A program made the position numbers and the translations under genes. This document shows, one piece after another, positions 1 through 8,953 of a stretch of DNA of 64,000 nt. This stretch comes from Brucella rhizosphaerae (GTDB lineage Bacteria; Pseudomonadota; Alphaproteobacteria; Rhizobiales; Rhizobiaceae): the NCBI RefSeq assembly GCF_002252475.1, contig NZ_NNRK01000029.1, positions 310,001 to 374,000 of the forward strand. Reading direction: 5' to 3'. The notes beneath the pieces were generated by a model that was given only the letters and a program-made list of their open reading frames with translations, was not told where the DNA came from and ran no database searches. How positions within the stretch are numbered: position 1 is the stretch's first letter; the number at the start of each line of letters is the position of its first letter.

Positions 1-253
1 AGTGCTTGCGCAGTTTCTCCGTGCGTCGCGTCAACAGCAATGTGGCCTCTGGCCCACGATCCACCACTGGCACGAGTACGGCAGCATCACGCATTTTCGA
101 TGTGACCATCGCCTGCGTGAATTCCGGGTTGAGTGCCGGATTCAGCAAGTGATCGCCGGTCAGATCGTCATGATCCGGCTGCCAGTTACGCACACGCTCG
201 GCAAAATCACCCGCAGAAAAAGCCGGGAACAGATGAGACGCACGGTTATTCAT
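1..253 (-). CDS. CoA pyrophosphatase (NUDIX family), 5' part only
   Basis: The left edge of the window cuts this gene; only the first 84 codons are present, reading leftwards. The visible part contains the strands that precede the NUDIX box in CoA pyrophosphatases: MRDAAVLVPVV followed by LLLTRRTEKLRKH. The catalytic box itself would lie beyond the edge. Family members cleave coenzyme A into 4'-phosphopantetheine and 3',5'-ADP. The start ATG (253-251) overlaps the stop TGA of the DUF1285 gene in an ATGA junction, so the two are probably translationally coupled. The DUF1285 plus CoA pyrophosphatase pair next to a divergent MoxR operon is a familiar alphaproteobacterial arrangement. The family call is fairly firm, but substrate specificity cannot be judged from this fragment. 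Confidence 0.75.
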   Translation of the reverse strand, partial: MNNRASHLFPAFSAGDFAERVRNWQPDHDDLTGDHLLNPALNPEFTQAMVTSKMRDAAVLVPVVDRGPEATLLLTRRTEKLRKH

Positions 254-915
254 TGGATTGCAGCCTCCAGCGCATCAACGGGCATGACTGGAAAGACCAC
301 CCCATTTGAACGCACCGCAAACATTGCCACGCCATCGACCTCGATCTCTTCGCCGAGCGCCACCAGGTCATACATCACAGCCCGCGCCAGCAATGCTTCC
401 AGCCGACCGCGAACCATTACATAAGGTTTGAGACCACCGCTTTCCGTTTCAATGATAAAACGTAGCGGATGCTCATCACCCGCTTCGATCACATCTCCGA
501 CATTGGTCCGAAAAATCAGCTTCTGCGTCTCACCTTCGCCCAACACCTGCATTTCGACAGCGATGAAATGCGCATCTTCTACGCGGATTCCAACTTTTTC
601 CACTGGCGTTACAAGATAGGTTTTACCGTCGTCATCCTTGCGTAGCACTGTTGAAAACAGCCGCACAAGCTGAGGACGTCCAATGGGTGTTCCCATATAG
701 AACCATGTTCCATCGGCCCGGATTTCCATGTCCAGATCGCCGCAAAACTCCGGATTCCAGCGTTCCACGGGCGGAATGCCACGTTCGTTCGTCGCCGGCC
801 CGCTATGGGCATCGGCGTGAGCGCGCGCAATCAAAGCCTCCAGTCCGCTGGTACTGGCAGCCGCCTTCATTGAACTTTGCGGCTCTTGTTTGCCGTTAGG
901 GGTGCTTTTTGTCAT
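250..915 (-). CDS. DUF1285 family protein
   Basis: A 221-residue soluble protein with no signal peptide or membrane segment. From about residue 45 it carries the conserved DUF1285 pattern: PVERWNPEFCGDLDMEIRADG, then TWFYMGTPIGRPQLVRLFSTVL, and later YLVTPVEKVGIRVEDAHFIA. The first 40 residues are Ser/Ala-rich and probably disordered. The family has known folds but no assigned biochemical role. It overlaps the downstream CoA pyrophosphatase gene by 4 bases and is divergent from the MoxR operon, with about 160 bases between them. No strong ribosome binding site is seen before the ATG at 915. The family call is confident; the function is unknown. Confidence 0.8.
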   Translation of the reverse strand: MTKSTPNGKQEPQSSMKAAASTSGLEALIARAHADAHSGPATNERGIPPVERWNPEFCGDLDMEIRADGTWFYMGTPIGRPQLVRLFSTVLRKDDDGKTYLVTPVEKVGIRVEDAHFIAVEMQVLGEGETQKLIFRTNVGDVIEAGDEHPLRFIIETESGGLKPYVMVRGRLEALLARAVMYDLVALGEEIEVDGVAMFAVRSNGVVFPVMPVDALEAAIQ

Positions 916-1078
916 CCGACTCGGTTATTCCTGCTCGAATGTGATTAAAATGCATAGAGTCATGAAATAGTCACCGTTTCACGGCTTGTCAGCATTATAG
1001 TGCGATTTAAGTTTCAGAGGCAGTCGCCTTAAGTCCGGTTCTCCGCCCAATCATATGCGGAAATATTGCGAGGTCCCT

Positions 1079-2086
1079 ATGAGCGTTGTTGTTACGCCCG
1101 AAGCCGCTAACCCCGATGAAATTGTTGCAGAAGCCGAACGCGCCTTAGCTGACATCGCACGCATCAAGGAGAATATCGGCACCGTTATTTTCGGGCAGGA
1201 AAGCGTCATCGAACGCGCGCTCGTGGCAATTCTTGCCGGTGGTCATGCGTTGCTCGTCGGCGTTCCCGGCCTTGCAAAGACGAAGCTTGTCGAAACTCTG
1301 GGAACTGTTCTTGGCCTGTCGGGCCAGCGTATCCAGTTTACTCCCGATCTGATGCCATCAGACATTATCGGTTCGGAAGTGATGGAACAGGATGCCGATG
1401 GCCGCCGATCCTTCCGCTATCTCAAGGGGCCGATCTTTACCCAGCTTCTGATGGCCGACGAAATCAACCGTGCGTCACCGCGCACCCAGTCAGCCCTTCT
1501 GCAAGCCATGCAGGAATATCATGTGACTGTTGCTGGTCAGCGTTATGACCTGCCAGCCCCGTTCCACGTGCTTGCCACACAGAACCCTCTGGAACAGGAA
1601 GGCACCTATCCTCTGCCTGAAGCGCAGCTTGATCGCTTCCTGATGCAGATTGATATTCTCTATCCTGAACTGGACGCCGAGCGTCGTATCCTGCTCGAAA
1701 CAACAGGTGTGACAGAGGCCCGGGCCCACGCAATTCTCGATGCTGACCGACTGCGTCAGATGCAGGCACTTGTGCGCCGCATGCCCGTTTCCGAAAGCGT
1801 GGTCGATGCAATCCTGAAGCTCGTACGCTCGGCACGTCCCGACGCAGACAATGAACATGCCAACAAGCACATTGCCTGGGGCCCGGGACCGCGCGCCAGT
1901 CAGGCCCTGATGCTCTGCGCCCGCGCACGTGCTCTTTATGAAGGTCGTCTCGCCCCATCCATTGATGATGTGAAAGCCTTGGCCGAACCGGTCCTGCAGC
2001 ATCGTATGGCGCTCAATTTTGCAGCACGTGCCGATGGCATGCATGTTCGCGATGTCATCGCCAATCTGGTGAAGGCTGCTGCTTAA
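1079..2086 (+). CDS. MoxR-family AAA+ ATPase
   Basis: A 335-residue AAA+ ATPase of the MoxR type, chaperone-like enzymes usually paired with DUF58 and von Willebrand-type proteins. Visible motifs are Walker A GVPGLAKTK (near residue 61), Walker B LLMADEINRA followed by SPRTQSALLQAMQE, and sensor region LATQNPLEQEGTYPLPEAQLDRF, which is diagnostic of MoxR. The ATG at 1079 is chosen over an upstream in-frame ATG at 1055 because GAGG stands at 1070-1073, five bases before it. It is the first gene of a four-gene coupled operon: its stop TAA shares a base with the next ATG (TAATG). Its likely task is remodelling the membrane or surface complex formed by the downstream proteins. Confidence 0.93.
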   Translation: MSVVVTPEAANPDEIVAEAERALADIARIKENIGTVIFGQESVIERALVAILAGGHALLVGVPGLAKTKLVETLGTVLGLSGQRIQFTPDLMPSDIIGSEVMEQDADGRRSFRYLKGPIFTQLLMADEINRASPRTQSALLQAMQEYHVTVAGQRYDLPAPFHVLATQNPLEQEGTYPLPEAQLDRFLMQIDILYPELDAERRILLETTGVTEARAHAILDADRLRQMQALVRRMPVSESVVDAILKLVRSARPDADNEHANKHIAWGPGPRASQALMLCARARALYEGRLAPSIDDVKALAEPVLQHRMALNFAARADGMHVRDVIANLVKAAA

Positions 2087-3006
2087 TGGTGATTGGCGCA
2101 GAAGTTTCATCGTCAGATCGCAAGGATACACTGGCTCGTGCACGGGCACGGGCAGCCAGTATCCCTGATCTGCTGGTCGAAGCGCAGCGTGTCGTCAACA
2201 CTGTGATGAACGGTTGGCATGGCCGTCGCAAACGTGGACCCGGCGAAAACTTCTGGCAGTTCCGCCCTTATGTGCAGGGCGAATCGCTGGCCCACATCGA
2301 CTGGCGACGCTCAGCCCGAGACGATCATACCTATGTCCGTGATCGCGAATGGGAATCTGCCCATACGGTCTGGCTATGGTGCGATTTCTCGCCCTCCATG
2401 CTTTATCGCTCGCAACTCTCACCAGTTTCAAAAGAAGCGCGCTCGCTTGTTCTGACATTGGCACTGGCAGAACTGCTCTCGCGATCCGGTGAGCGCATTG
2501 CGTTCCCATCACTGTTGCAGCCCTTTTCGGCCCGCAATGGTGCGGAGCGACTGGCTGGTGCTTTAATGCACGATGGTTCTGCCCGTCCCTTACCCGACAT
2601 TGATCAGATACGCCGCTTCTCCGAAGTGGTGTTGATTTCCGACTTCCTGCATCCTCTGGATGAACTGACTGAATTGCTCGATAATCTGGCGCGTCGTGGC
2701 GTTCGTGCTCATTTGGTAGAAGCCGCGGACCCGGCAGAGGAAACCTTCCCCTATTCCGGTCGCACCGAGTTTCGTGACCCCGAAACAGGAACCACACTTG
2801 TTGCCGGTCGCGCTGAAACCTATGCCGAAGACTATCGCCGCCTCTATGTTGCGCGCAGAGATACGCTGGCGGATTTTTGCAGGCGCCTTGGCTGGAGCTT
2901 TACCGTGCATCGTACAGACAGCCCTGCCACACAGGCATTGTCGCGACTGCATGATGTTCTGAGCGCATCCTCCCATACCTCCCCCATGGGAGGCGCACGC
3001 ACATGA
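2086..3006 (+). CDS. DUF58 domain-containing protein
   Basis: A 306-residue protein of the DUF58 family. The N-terminal hallmark RKRGPGENFWQFRPYVQGE and IDWRRSARDD are present near residues 45-75, followed by a degenerate von Willebrand A-like fold whose metal-site motif reads CDFSPSM (usual form DxSxS). No membrane segment is seen, unlike longer DUF58 proteins that carry two N-terminal helices. It begins in the TAATG overlap with the MoxR gene and ends in an ATGA overlap with the next gene, so it is translated as part of one unit. MoxR ATPases act together with DUF58 proteins in several bacteria; the exact substrate is not known here. Confidence 0.9.
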   Translation: MVIGAEVSSSDRKDTLARARARAASIPDLLVEAQRVVNTVMNGWHGRRKRGPGENFWQFRPYVQGESLAHIDWRRSARDDHTYVRDREWESAHTVWLWCDFSPSMLYRSQLSPVSKEARSLVLTLALAELLSRSGERIAFPSLLQPFSARNGAERLAGALMHDGSARPLPDIDQIRRFSEVVLISDFLHPLDELTELLDNLARRGVRAHLVEAADPAEETFPYSGRTEFRDPETGTTLVAGRAETYAEDYRRLYVARRDTLADFCRRLGWSFTVHRTDSPATQALSRLHDVLSASSHTSPMGGART

Positions 3007-5855
3007 ACTTTCTGCCGCTCGCCTTTGGTTCGCCCCTGATTCTGGCTGGCCTTATCGCACTTCCGGTCATCTGGTGGCTGCTGCGGATGACGCCACCGCG
3101 TCCACAAGAAGAAACATTCCCTCCGCTGCGAATTCTTGCTCAGGTTTTCAAGCGCGAAGAGGTGCCATCTAAAAGCCCATGGTGGATGACGATTCTGCGT
3201 CTGCTGATCGCGGCATTGGTTATCCTCGCCCTTGCTTCGCCGGTCTGGAACCCGCGTCCGATTGCCCTTTCCGGCAATGAACCACTGGCAATCGTCATCG
3301 ATAATGGTTGGGCATCTGCCGAAGAGTGGACTGAGCGTGTAACCGCTGCGGAAAAGCTGATTGCGGATGCGGAAGCCACCAATACGCAAATCTATGTGCT
3401 TGGCACCGCAGAACCGGCCAATACAGAGATTGGCCCCTATGATAGCAACCGTGCAACCGAACGTCTGCAAGCATTGCAACCGCGCCCGATTCCGGTTGAT
3501 CGTAAAGCCGCATTGGATCGTCTTGCATCAACTCTGCCGCAGGGCGAAAAAATCCGTCTGGCTTTCATGAACGACGGTTTGGCTCAGGCTTCCGACAAAG
3601 ACGCTTTCGCAACGCTGGATCAGAATGACCGCCTCGCGTCCGTCCTTTGGTATGCCGCAGACCTGGACCGTGTGCTCGCTCTTACGAGCATCGAGAACAA
3701 GGCCGATAGTCTTGAAGCAAAGGCTATCCGCCCTGATGGCATCACAATGCCGCGCACGCTGATGGCTTCAGCCTTTGATGACAAAGGTCGGCGTATTGCA
3801 GAAGCACCATTATCCTTTGCCGTCGGAAGCAATGAGGGGATGGCCCGCTTTAACCTGCCAGTCGAATTGCGTAACGACTTTCACATGGTCCGTATTGACG
3901 GTAGCCAGCAGGCAGGCGCAACGCGATTGATCGATGCCGGCTCTGAGCGCCGCACCATCGGCCTTCTAGCCAGTGGTGATGGCGACCTTGCACAGCCACT
4001 TTTGTCTCCACTGCATTATATTTCGCGTGCGCTGTCACCATTTGCGAATCTTATCGAACCCCGTTCCGCAGATCTGATGAAAACCGTACCGGAATTGCTT
4101 GATGCCAAGCCGTCCATTCTGATCATGGCCGATATCGGCACTTTGCCTAAACCAATTGAAGATCAGCTTTCAAGCTGGATTGAAGACGGTGGGACACTAA
4201 TCCGTTTTGCCGGACCGCGCCTTGCTGGTGCCAGCGATAATGATCCGCTTCTGCCAGTCCGTTTGCGAAAAGGCGAGCGTGCACTGGGCGGCACTTTGTC
4301 TTGGTCGGAGCCGCAAAAGCTACGTTCATTCTCAGACAAAGGCCCCTTCGCGGGACTTTCTGTGCCTGATGACGTGACTGTCAGCCGACAAGTTCTCGCA
4401 GAACCCTCCTTTGACCTCAATGACAAGGCCTATGCGACACTGGCAGACGGAACGCCGCTTGTTACTGGCGAGACCCGCGGACGCGGTAATGTCGTGCTCT
4501 TCCACATTTCACCTGATGCAACTTGGTCGAGCCTGCCGATTTCCGGCTCGTTTGTCGAGATGCTGCGCCGGATCGTATCATTGTCGCAGCGCACCGGCGC
4601 GCAGAACGATCAACAATCCATTTCGCTCCCGCCATTCCAGCTTCTTTCAGCATCTGGTGAACTGGCACCTCCATCATCGGAAGCCAAACCCTTGATCGTT
4701 GAAAAAGACAAATTGCCTGATGTCAGCATCAATACGCCCCCCGGTTTTTACGGCAATGAAGACGGCCTGAAAGCGCTCAATATCTTCGAGGGGAGCGATA
4801 TCAAGCTGCAGCCGATCAGCCAACCGGTGCTTTCTGTCGGCATAACCCCGACATCTTACAATGCTGATCAATCGATTTCGCTGCGAGGCCCGTTCTTTGC
4901 TGTGGCTGCGATGCTGCTCGCACTCGACACTTTGCTAATGCTCTGGCTGCGCGGCGCGTTTCGCCGCCGCATGAAAATTCGCTCGAAAGTCGCCAGTATT
5001 GTAGTTCTGATTGCCGCAACATCGGCCATCAGCCTGATGCCCGCAGCGATCCCTCCAGCGCGCGCGCAAGAACCACAAACGCACGACGACAGCAAGCCGG
5101 GTGACGAGGCTATTATCAACTCCGTTTCAAAGACCCATCTTGCCTATATCATCACCGGCAATGCCGCGACTGATGATATCAGCAAGGCTGGCCTGCGCGG
5201 TTTAAGCTTTGCCCTCCTGGACAAGACCGCACTGGAACCGGGTGATCCAATCGGTGTCGATCCTGCCAAGGACGAACTCGCATTCTACCCCCTGATATAC
5301 TGGCCGATTGATCCGGATGCTCAAATGCCCAGTCCAGAGGCCATCGCCAAGGTTGACGCCTATATGCAGCAAGGCGGCACGGTTCTGTTCGACACGCGTG
5401 ACCAGTTACAGGCGGGTGAAAGTCTTGATCCGGCCGCTTCACCAGCCAACCAGCGCTTGCGGACCATTCTTAATGGCATGAACGTACCGCCACTCGAGCC
5501 TGTGCCGGACGATCATGTACTGACCAAATCCTTCTTCATCATGCCGGATTTTCCCGGTCGTTACGAGGGTAGTCCGCTTTGGGTAGAGGCGACCGCACCG
5601 ACCAATCCTGCGCAGGACCGCCCGGTTCGCACTGGTGATGGTGTCTCACCGATCATGATCACCGCAAATGATTTTGCAGGGGCCTGGGCCGTGGACGAAC
5701 AAGGCAACCCAATGTTGCCAACAGTACCGAACGATCCAATGCAGCGCATTTATGCAATCCGCGGCGGCGTGAATATTGTCATGTATATGCTCACCGGGAA
5801 TTACAAATCCGATCAGGTCCATGTTCCGGCCCTGCTTGAGCGGCTTGGTAATTAG
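3003..5855 (+). CDS. BatA-like / DUF4159 large membrane protein
   Basis: A 950-residue protein. The N-terminus (residues 1-80) has the aerotolerance-regulator (BatA N-terminal) layout: a first helix at FGSPLILAGLIALPVIWWLL, the motif TPPRPQEETFPPLRIL, then a second helix around 58-80. A long periplasmic or cytosolic region follows, then two hydrophobic segments near residues 630-690 (the second ends in an AIPPARAQ signal-like cleavage pattern), and a C-terminal domain resembling DUF4159 (FYPLIYWPIDPDAQMPSP, later GVNIVMYMLTGNYKSDQVH). It may be two ancestral genes joined. It overlaps the DUF58 gene by 4 bases. Role inferred only from operon context: a MoxR-dependent membrane complex. Confidence 0.85.
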   Translation: MNFLPLAFGSPLILAGLIALPVIWWLLRMTPPRPQEETFPPLRILAQVFKREEVPSKSPWWMTILRLLIAALVILALASPVWNPRPIALSGNEPLAIVIDNGWASAEEWTERVTAAEKLIADAEATNTQIYVLGTAEPANTEIGPYDSNRATERLQALQPRPIPVDRKAALDRLASTLPQGEKIRLAFMNDGLAQASDKDAFATLDQNDRLASVLWYAADLDRVLALTSIENKADSLEAKAIRPDGITMPRTLMASAFDDKGRRIAEAPLSFAVGSNEGMARFNLPVELRNDFHMVRIDGSQQAGATRLIDAGSERRTIGLLASGDGDLAQPLLSPLHYISRALSPFANLIEPRSADLMKTVPELLDAKPSILIMADIGTLPKPIEDQLSSWIEDGGTLIRFAGPRLAGASDNDPLLPVRLRKGERALGGTLSWSEPQKLRSFSDKGPFAGLSVPDDVTVSRQVLAEPSFDLNDKAYATLADGTPLVTGETRGRGNVVLFHISPDATWSSLPISGSFVEMLRRIVSLSQRTGAQNDQQSISLPPFQLLSASGELAPPSSEAKPLIVEKDKLPDVSINTPPGFYGNEDGLKALNIFEGSDIKLQPISQPVLSVGITPTSYNADQSISLRGPFFAVAAMLLALDTLLMLWLRGAFRRRMKIRSKVASIVVLIAATSAISLMPAAIPPARAQEPQTHDDSKPGDEAIINSVSKTHLAYIITGNAATDDISKAGLRGLSFALLDKTALEPGDPIGVDPAKDELAFYPLIYWPIDPDAQMPSPEAIAKVDAYMQQGGTVLFDTRDQLQAGESLDPAASPANQRLRTILNGMNVPPLEPVPDDHVLTKSFFIMPDFPGRYEGSPLWVEATAPTNPAQDRPVRTGDGVSPIMITANDFAGAWAVDEQGNPMLPTVPNDPMQRIYAIRGGVNIVMYMLTGNYKSDQVHVPALLERLGN

Positions 5856-5859
5856 GGTG

Positions 5860-7941
5860 ATGAACATGAATATCGATTTTGAACCGTTCCTCTCCCTGCC
5901 ATGGCTCATTGGCATTCTGGTTCCGCTGGCACTTCTCGTTCTGGCAACGATTGCGCTGCGCATGCGCGGCGGGCTGATACGTTTACTTGCAGCCGCAGCC
6001 CTTGCCTTGGCACTGTTCAATCCCGTGATCATCAGTGAAGAGCGTGAGCCGCTGAAAAGCGTCGTCGCCCTTGTTGTTGATCGCAGCCAGAGCCAGGAGC
6101 TGGGTGATCGTCGAACTGACACGGATGCGGCTCTTAAGGCCGTGCAGGATCAGCTCGCAACCATGCCGCAGTTTGAAACACGCATAGTTGAAGCAGCCCA
6201 GCCGGTGGAGAATGAAGACGGTTATGCAACCCGTCTATTCGGCCCGCTCGCCCGCACTTTGCTCGATGTGCCACCGTCGCGCGTCGCAGGCGCGATCATG
6301 ATCACCGATGGTCAGGTGCATGACATTCCGGCTAATAAAAATACCCTCGGCTTCGATGCGCCGGTTCATGCATTGGTCACGGGCAAGCCAGACGAATTTG
6401 ACCGCCGCATTCGCTTCAACAAAGCCCCACGCTACGGCATCAGCGGCAAGCCGATGGAAATGTCTTTCACCGTTATCGATGAAGGCAAGAGCCTGGGCAG
6501 TTCTGCGCCTGTCGAAATTCGCGTCAATGGCGAAGCTGTTAGTGAAGAACAGGCACAGGTCGGTCAAGAGACACCCGTCACCATCGAGCTGCCGCGCGCA
6601 GGCGTCAATATTGTCGAGATTTCGACCCCAACGCTTCCGGGCGAAGTGACAGATGCCAACAATCGCGCGGTCGCGACGGTTGATGGAATCCGCGAAAACC
6701 TGCGTGTACTGCTCGTATCAGGTGAGCCGCATAATGGTGAGCGTACATGGCGCAATCTGCTGAAGTCTGATGCGGCAGTAGACCTCGTCCACTTCACCAT
6801 TCTGCGCCCCCCTGAAAAGCAGGACGGAACACCGATCAACGAGCTGTCTTTGATCGCCTTCCCAACGCGGGAGCTTTTCGTCGACAAGGTCAACGAGTTC
6901 GATCTCATCATCCTTGATCGCTACCAGCATCGCGATGTGCTGCCGCTGCTCTATTATGATTACATCGCGCAGTATGTGGAAAATGGTGGCGCATTGCTGG
7001 TTGCAGCCGGGCCTGAATATGCAGGCGACATGTCGATTGCGCGCACGCCGCTTTATAGCGCCCTGCCCGCCATGCCTACCGGATCAGTCACAGAAAAAGC
7101 CTTCTATCCACGTCTGACCAATCTTGGCAAACGTCACCCTGTCACGCGCGGTCTTGATGGCAGCGAACAGGAGCCTCCACATTGGAGCCGCTGGTTCCGC
7201 ACCATCGATATCGGCCAGCCGCGAGGTGAAACCGTTATGAGTGGTGCTGATGGAAAGCCTCTTCTGGTGCTCGACCGCGTCGGCAAAGGCCGTGTGGGCA
7301 TGTTCTTGTCTGATCAGGGCTGGCTCTGGGCACGTGGATTTGAAGGCGGCGGTCCTTATGCAGCACTTTATCGCCGTATCGCCCACTGGCTGATGCAGGA
7401 ACCAGAACTTGAAGAAGAAGCTCTGACTGCTGGCGGTAATGGCCGTACACTGACCATTCATCGTCAGACGATGGGCGATAATCCCGGAATAGCCTCGATC
7501 ACCACGCCATCCGGCAAAGAACTGCAAGTCAATCTGACCCAGAACAAGCCCGGTCTGTTCGACGGCACATTGCAGACAGATGAAATCGGCATCTTCCGCA
7601 TTAAAAACGGCGACTATGAAACGCTCGCTCATGTGGGTCCGGTGGACGCGCCTGAGTTTTCGGACAGCATCTCCACACCAGATCGTCTGAAGCCACTCGC
7701 TGATGCAACCGGCGGATCGGTCCATCGTGTACATGCGAGTGCCAACAGCTCAGTTCAGGTGCCTGCCATCACTGCTGTCGGTGCTGGGCGCTCTGCAAGC
7801 GGCAATGACTGGATTGGTCTGCTTGAGACATCGGATACCCAGCTAAAGAGCGTAAACCGCCTGCCATTGTTCTCTGGCCTGGCGGCTCTCGCCGCACTGC
7901 TCTTCATATTCGGCAGTATGTGGTATCGCGAAGGGCGGTAA
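5860..7941 (+). CDS. Membrane protein with glutamine-amidotransferase-like domain, MoxR operon
   Basis: About 693 residues. It starts with two membrane helices (LPWLIGILVPLALLVLATIAL and the following LIRLLAAAALALALFNPVII), continues with a long soluble region containing a DNA-topology-free class I amidotransferase-like stretch (LILDRYQHRDVLPLLYYDYI, ENGGALLVAAGPEYAG, and a glycine-rich KGRVGMFLSDQGWLWARGFE), and ends with one more helix (LFSGLAALAALLFIFGSMWY). No catalytic Cys/His/Glu triad was identified, so it is probably not an active amidotransferase. Possible ATG starts are 5860 and 5866, right after the previous stop at 5855. It is the last gene of the MoxR unit. Such proteins are conserved in Rhizobiales without a known function. 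Confidence 0.82.
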   Translation: MNMNIDFEPFLSLPWLIGILVPLALLVLATIALRMRGGLIRLLAAAALALALFNPVIISEEREPLKSVVALVVDRSQSQELGDRRTDTDAALKAVQDQLATMPQFETRIVEAAQPVENEDGYATRLFGPLARTLLDVPPSRVAGAIMITDGQVHDIPANKNTLGFDAPVHALVTGKPDEFDRRIRFNKAPRYGISGKPMEMSFTVIDEGKSLGSSAPVEIRVNGEAVSEEQAQVGQETPVTIELPRAGVNIVEISTPTLPGEVTDANNRAVATVDGIRENLRVLLVSGEPHNGERTWRNLLKSDAAVDLVHFTILRPPEKQDGTPINELSLIAFPTRELFVDKVNEFDLIILDRYQHRDVLPLLYYDYIAQYVENGGALLVAAGPEYAGDMSIARTPLYSALPAMPTGSVTEKAFYPRLTNLGKRHPVTRGLDGSEQEPPHWSRWFRTIDIGQPRGETVMSGADGKPLLVLDRVGKGRVGMFLSDQGWLWARGFEGGGPYAALYRRIAHWLMQEPELEEEALTAGGNGRTLTIHRQTMGDNPGIASITTPSGKELQVNLTQNKPGLFDGTLQTDEIGIFRIKNGDYETLAHVGPVDAPEFSDSISTPDRLKPLADATGGSVHRVHASANSSVQVPAITAVGAGRSASGNDWIGLLETSDTQLKSVNRLPLFSGLAALAALLFIFGSMWYREGR

Positions 7942-8033
7942 AATCGCCCATATAACCCCTTGGCACCCACCAATGCCCCTCATCATGAGGCGCCGTATAA
8001 AACGGCGTCTCGAAGGACAAAAAGGGATTACTA

Positions 8034-8137
8034 CTGCATAATTCCTTAAACTTGAATCAGTTTAAGGTAAAATTATGCAGCAAATTTAATCTGTTAGAGC
8101 GACCTTTGTGCGCCCAAGAGGGCGCACGGCGCTCTAA
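8034..8137. repeat. Two-part palindromic intergenic element
   Basis: Two nested inverted repeats stand side by side. The first (8034-8080) has arms CTGCATAATT / AATTATGCAG enclosing CCTTAAACT / AGTTTAAGG. The second (8094-8137) has arms TTAGAGCG / CGCTCTAA enclosing GTGCGCCC / GGGCGCAC with an AAGA loop. The second half supplies the stop codon of the acetyltransferase at 8134. A diverged copy of the second half lies at 25527-25566. The form fits the small mobile-like palindromic elements of Brucella and other Rhizobiales (Bru-RS or RIME type). Confidence 0.65.
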
Positions 8138-8640
8138 ACGCGACTGGCGTGCCGCACGATACCGCTGGCGCCAGCCAGTGCACCGGGCACCAGCTCGCAA
8201 GCGAGCATCCGCCGTGGATCAACCGGCGCAGGCATTATCATCGAACCAGGCTCAACCATATTAAATCCGAAAGGACCATAATAAGGCTGGTCGCCAACGA
8301 GAACGACAAGTTTATGGCCAGCATTCTTGGCCGCTTCCAACGACATCCGCATCAACGTGCCACCGATGCCCCGCTTTTTCCAATCAGGCCGTACAGCAAG
8401 AGGCCCTAGCAACAATGCTGGGGTTTTTCCAACGACAACGGGCGTCATCCGCAGCGATCCGATAACGATACCGCCCATCAGTGCAACGAAAGACAGGCTC
8501 TCATCGTGAGGGCCGCCTTCCCGAATAAAATGCGCTGCACGGGTGAAACGGCCGGGTCCGAATGCTTCCGCATTCATATCTTCGATCTCGATATCGTGCG
8601 CAGAATCTTCCTGCGCGTAGGTCAGTTCAAGCTGCTGCAT
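8134..8640 (-). CDS. GNAT family N-acetyltransferase
   Basis: A 168-residue acetyltransferase of the YhbS type. The acetyl-CoA binding region is visible as LLGPLAVRPDWKKRGIGGTL (motif A, RxxGxG form, residues 78-98) followed by GHKLVVLVGDQPYYGPFGF, typical of YhbS-like members. The acceptor substrate is not predictable. It is a single gene, divergent from the glutathionyl-hydroquinone reductase gene. Its last codon and stop fall inside a palindromic repeat element, so the C-terminus (GIVRHASRV) may have been reshaped by that insertion. Confidence 0.88.
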   Translation of the reverse strand: MQQLELTYAQEDSAHDIEIEDMNAEAFGPGRFTRAAHFIREGGPHDESLSFVALMGGIVIGSLRMTPVVVGKTPALLLGPLAVRPDWKKRGIGGTLMRMSLEAAKNAGHKLVVLVGDQPYYGPFGFNMVEPGSMIMPAPVDPRRMLACELVPGALAGASGIVRHASRV

Positions 8641-8953
8641 GGGTAAAATTGCCTAAGGAGAAGTCGACGGCCAGATGAAGCCAAGGGAATGCATTCTGCA
8701 CGCATTGAGCGCAGTTCTAATTTCATCGTCGGATGAAACGCATTCCGGTCATAGTTCTCTCCTTCACGGCGGATAAATGGGCAATGCCGCAATTTGACAG
8801 TTGCCTAGCACCAAATTGGTCAGAGGTAAAACAATTTCTTTCAAAATGGCAGCATCGACTTACCTTTTTGGCACCGTTACGCACTGTTCACGGCTTGGTA
8901 GGCTGTCAAACGGCAGTTTTCCGACTATTTTCCTTATCAAAAGGAGAAATCAC

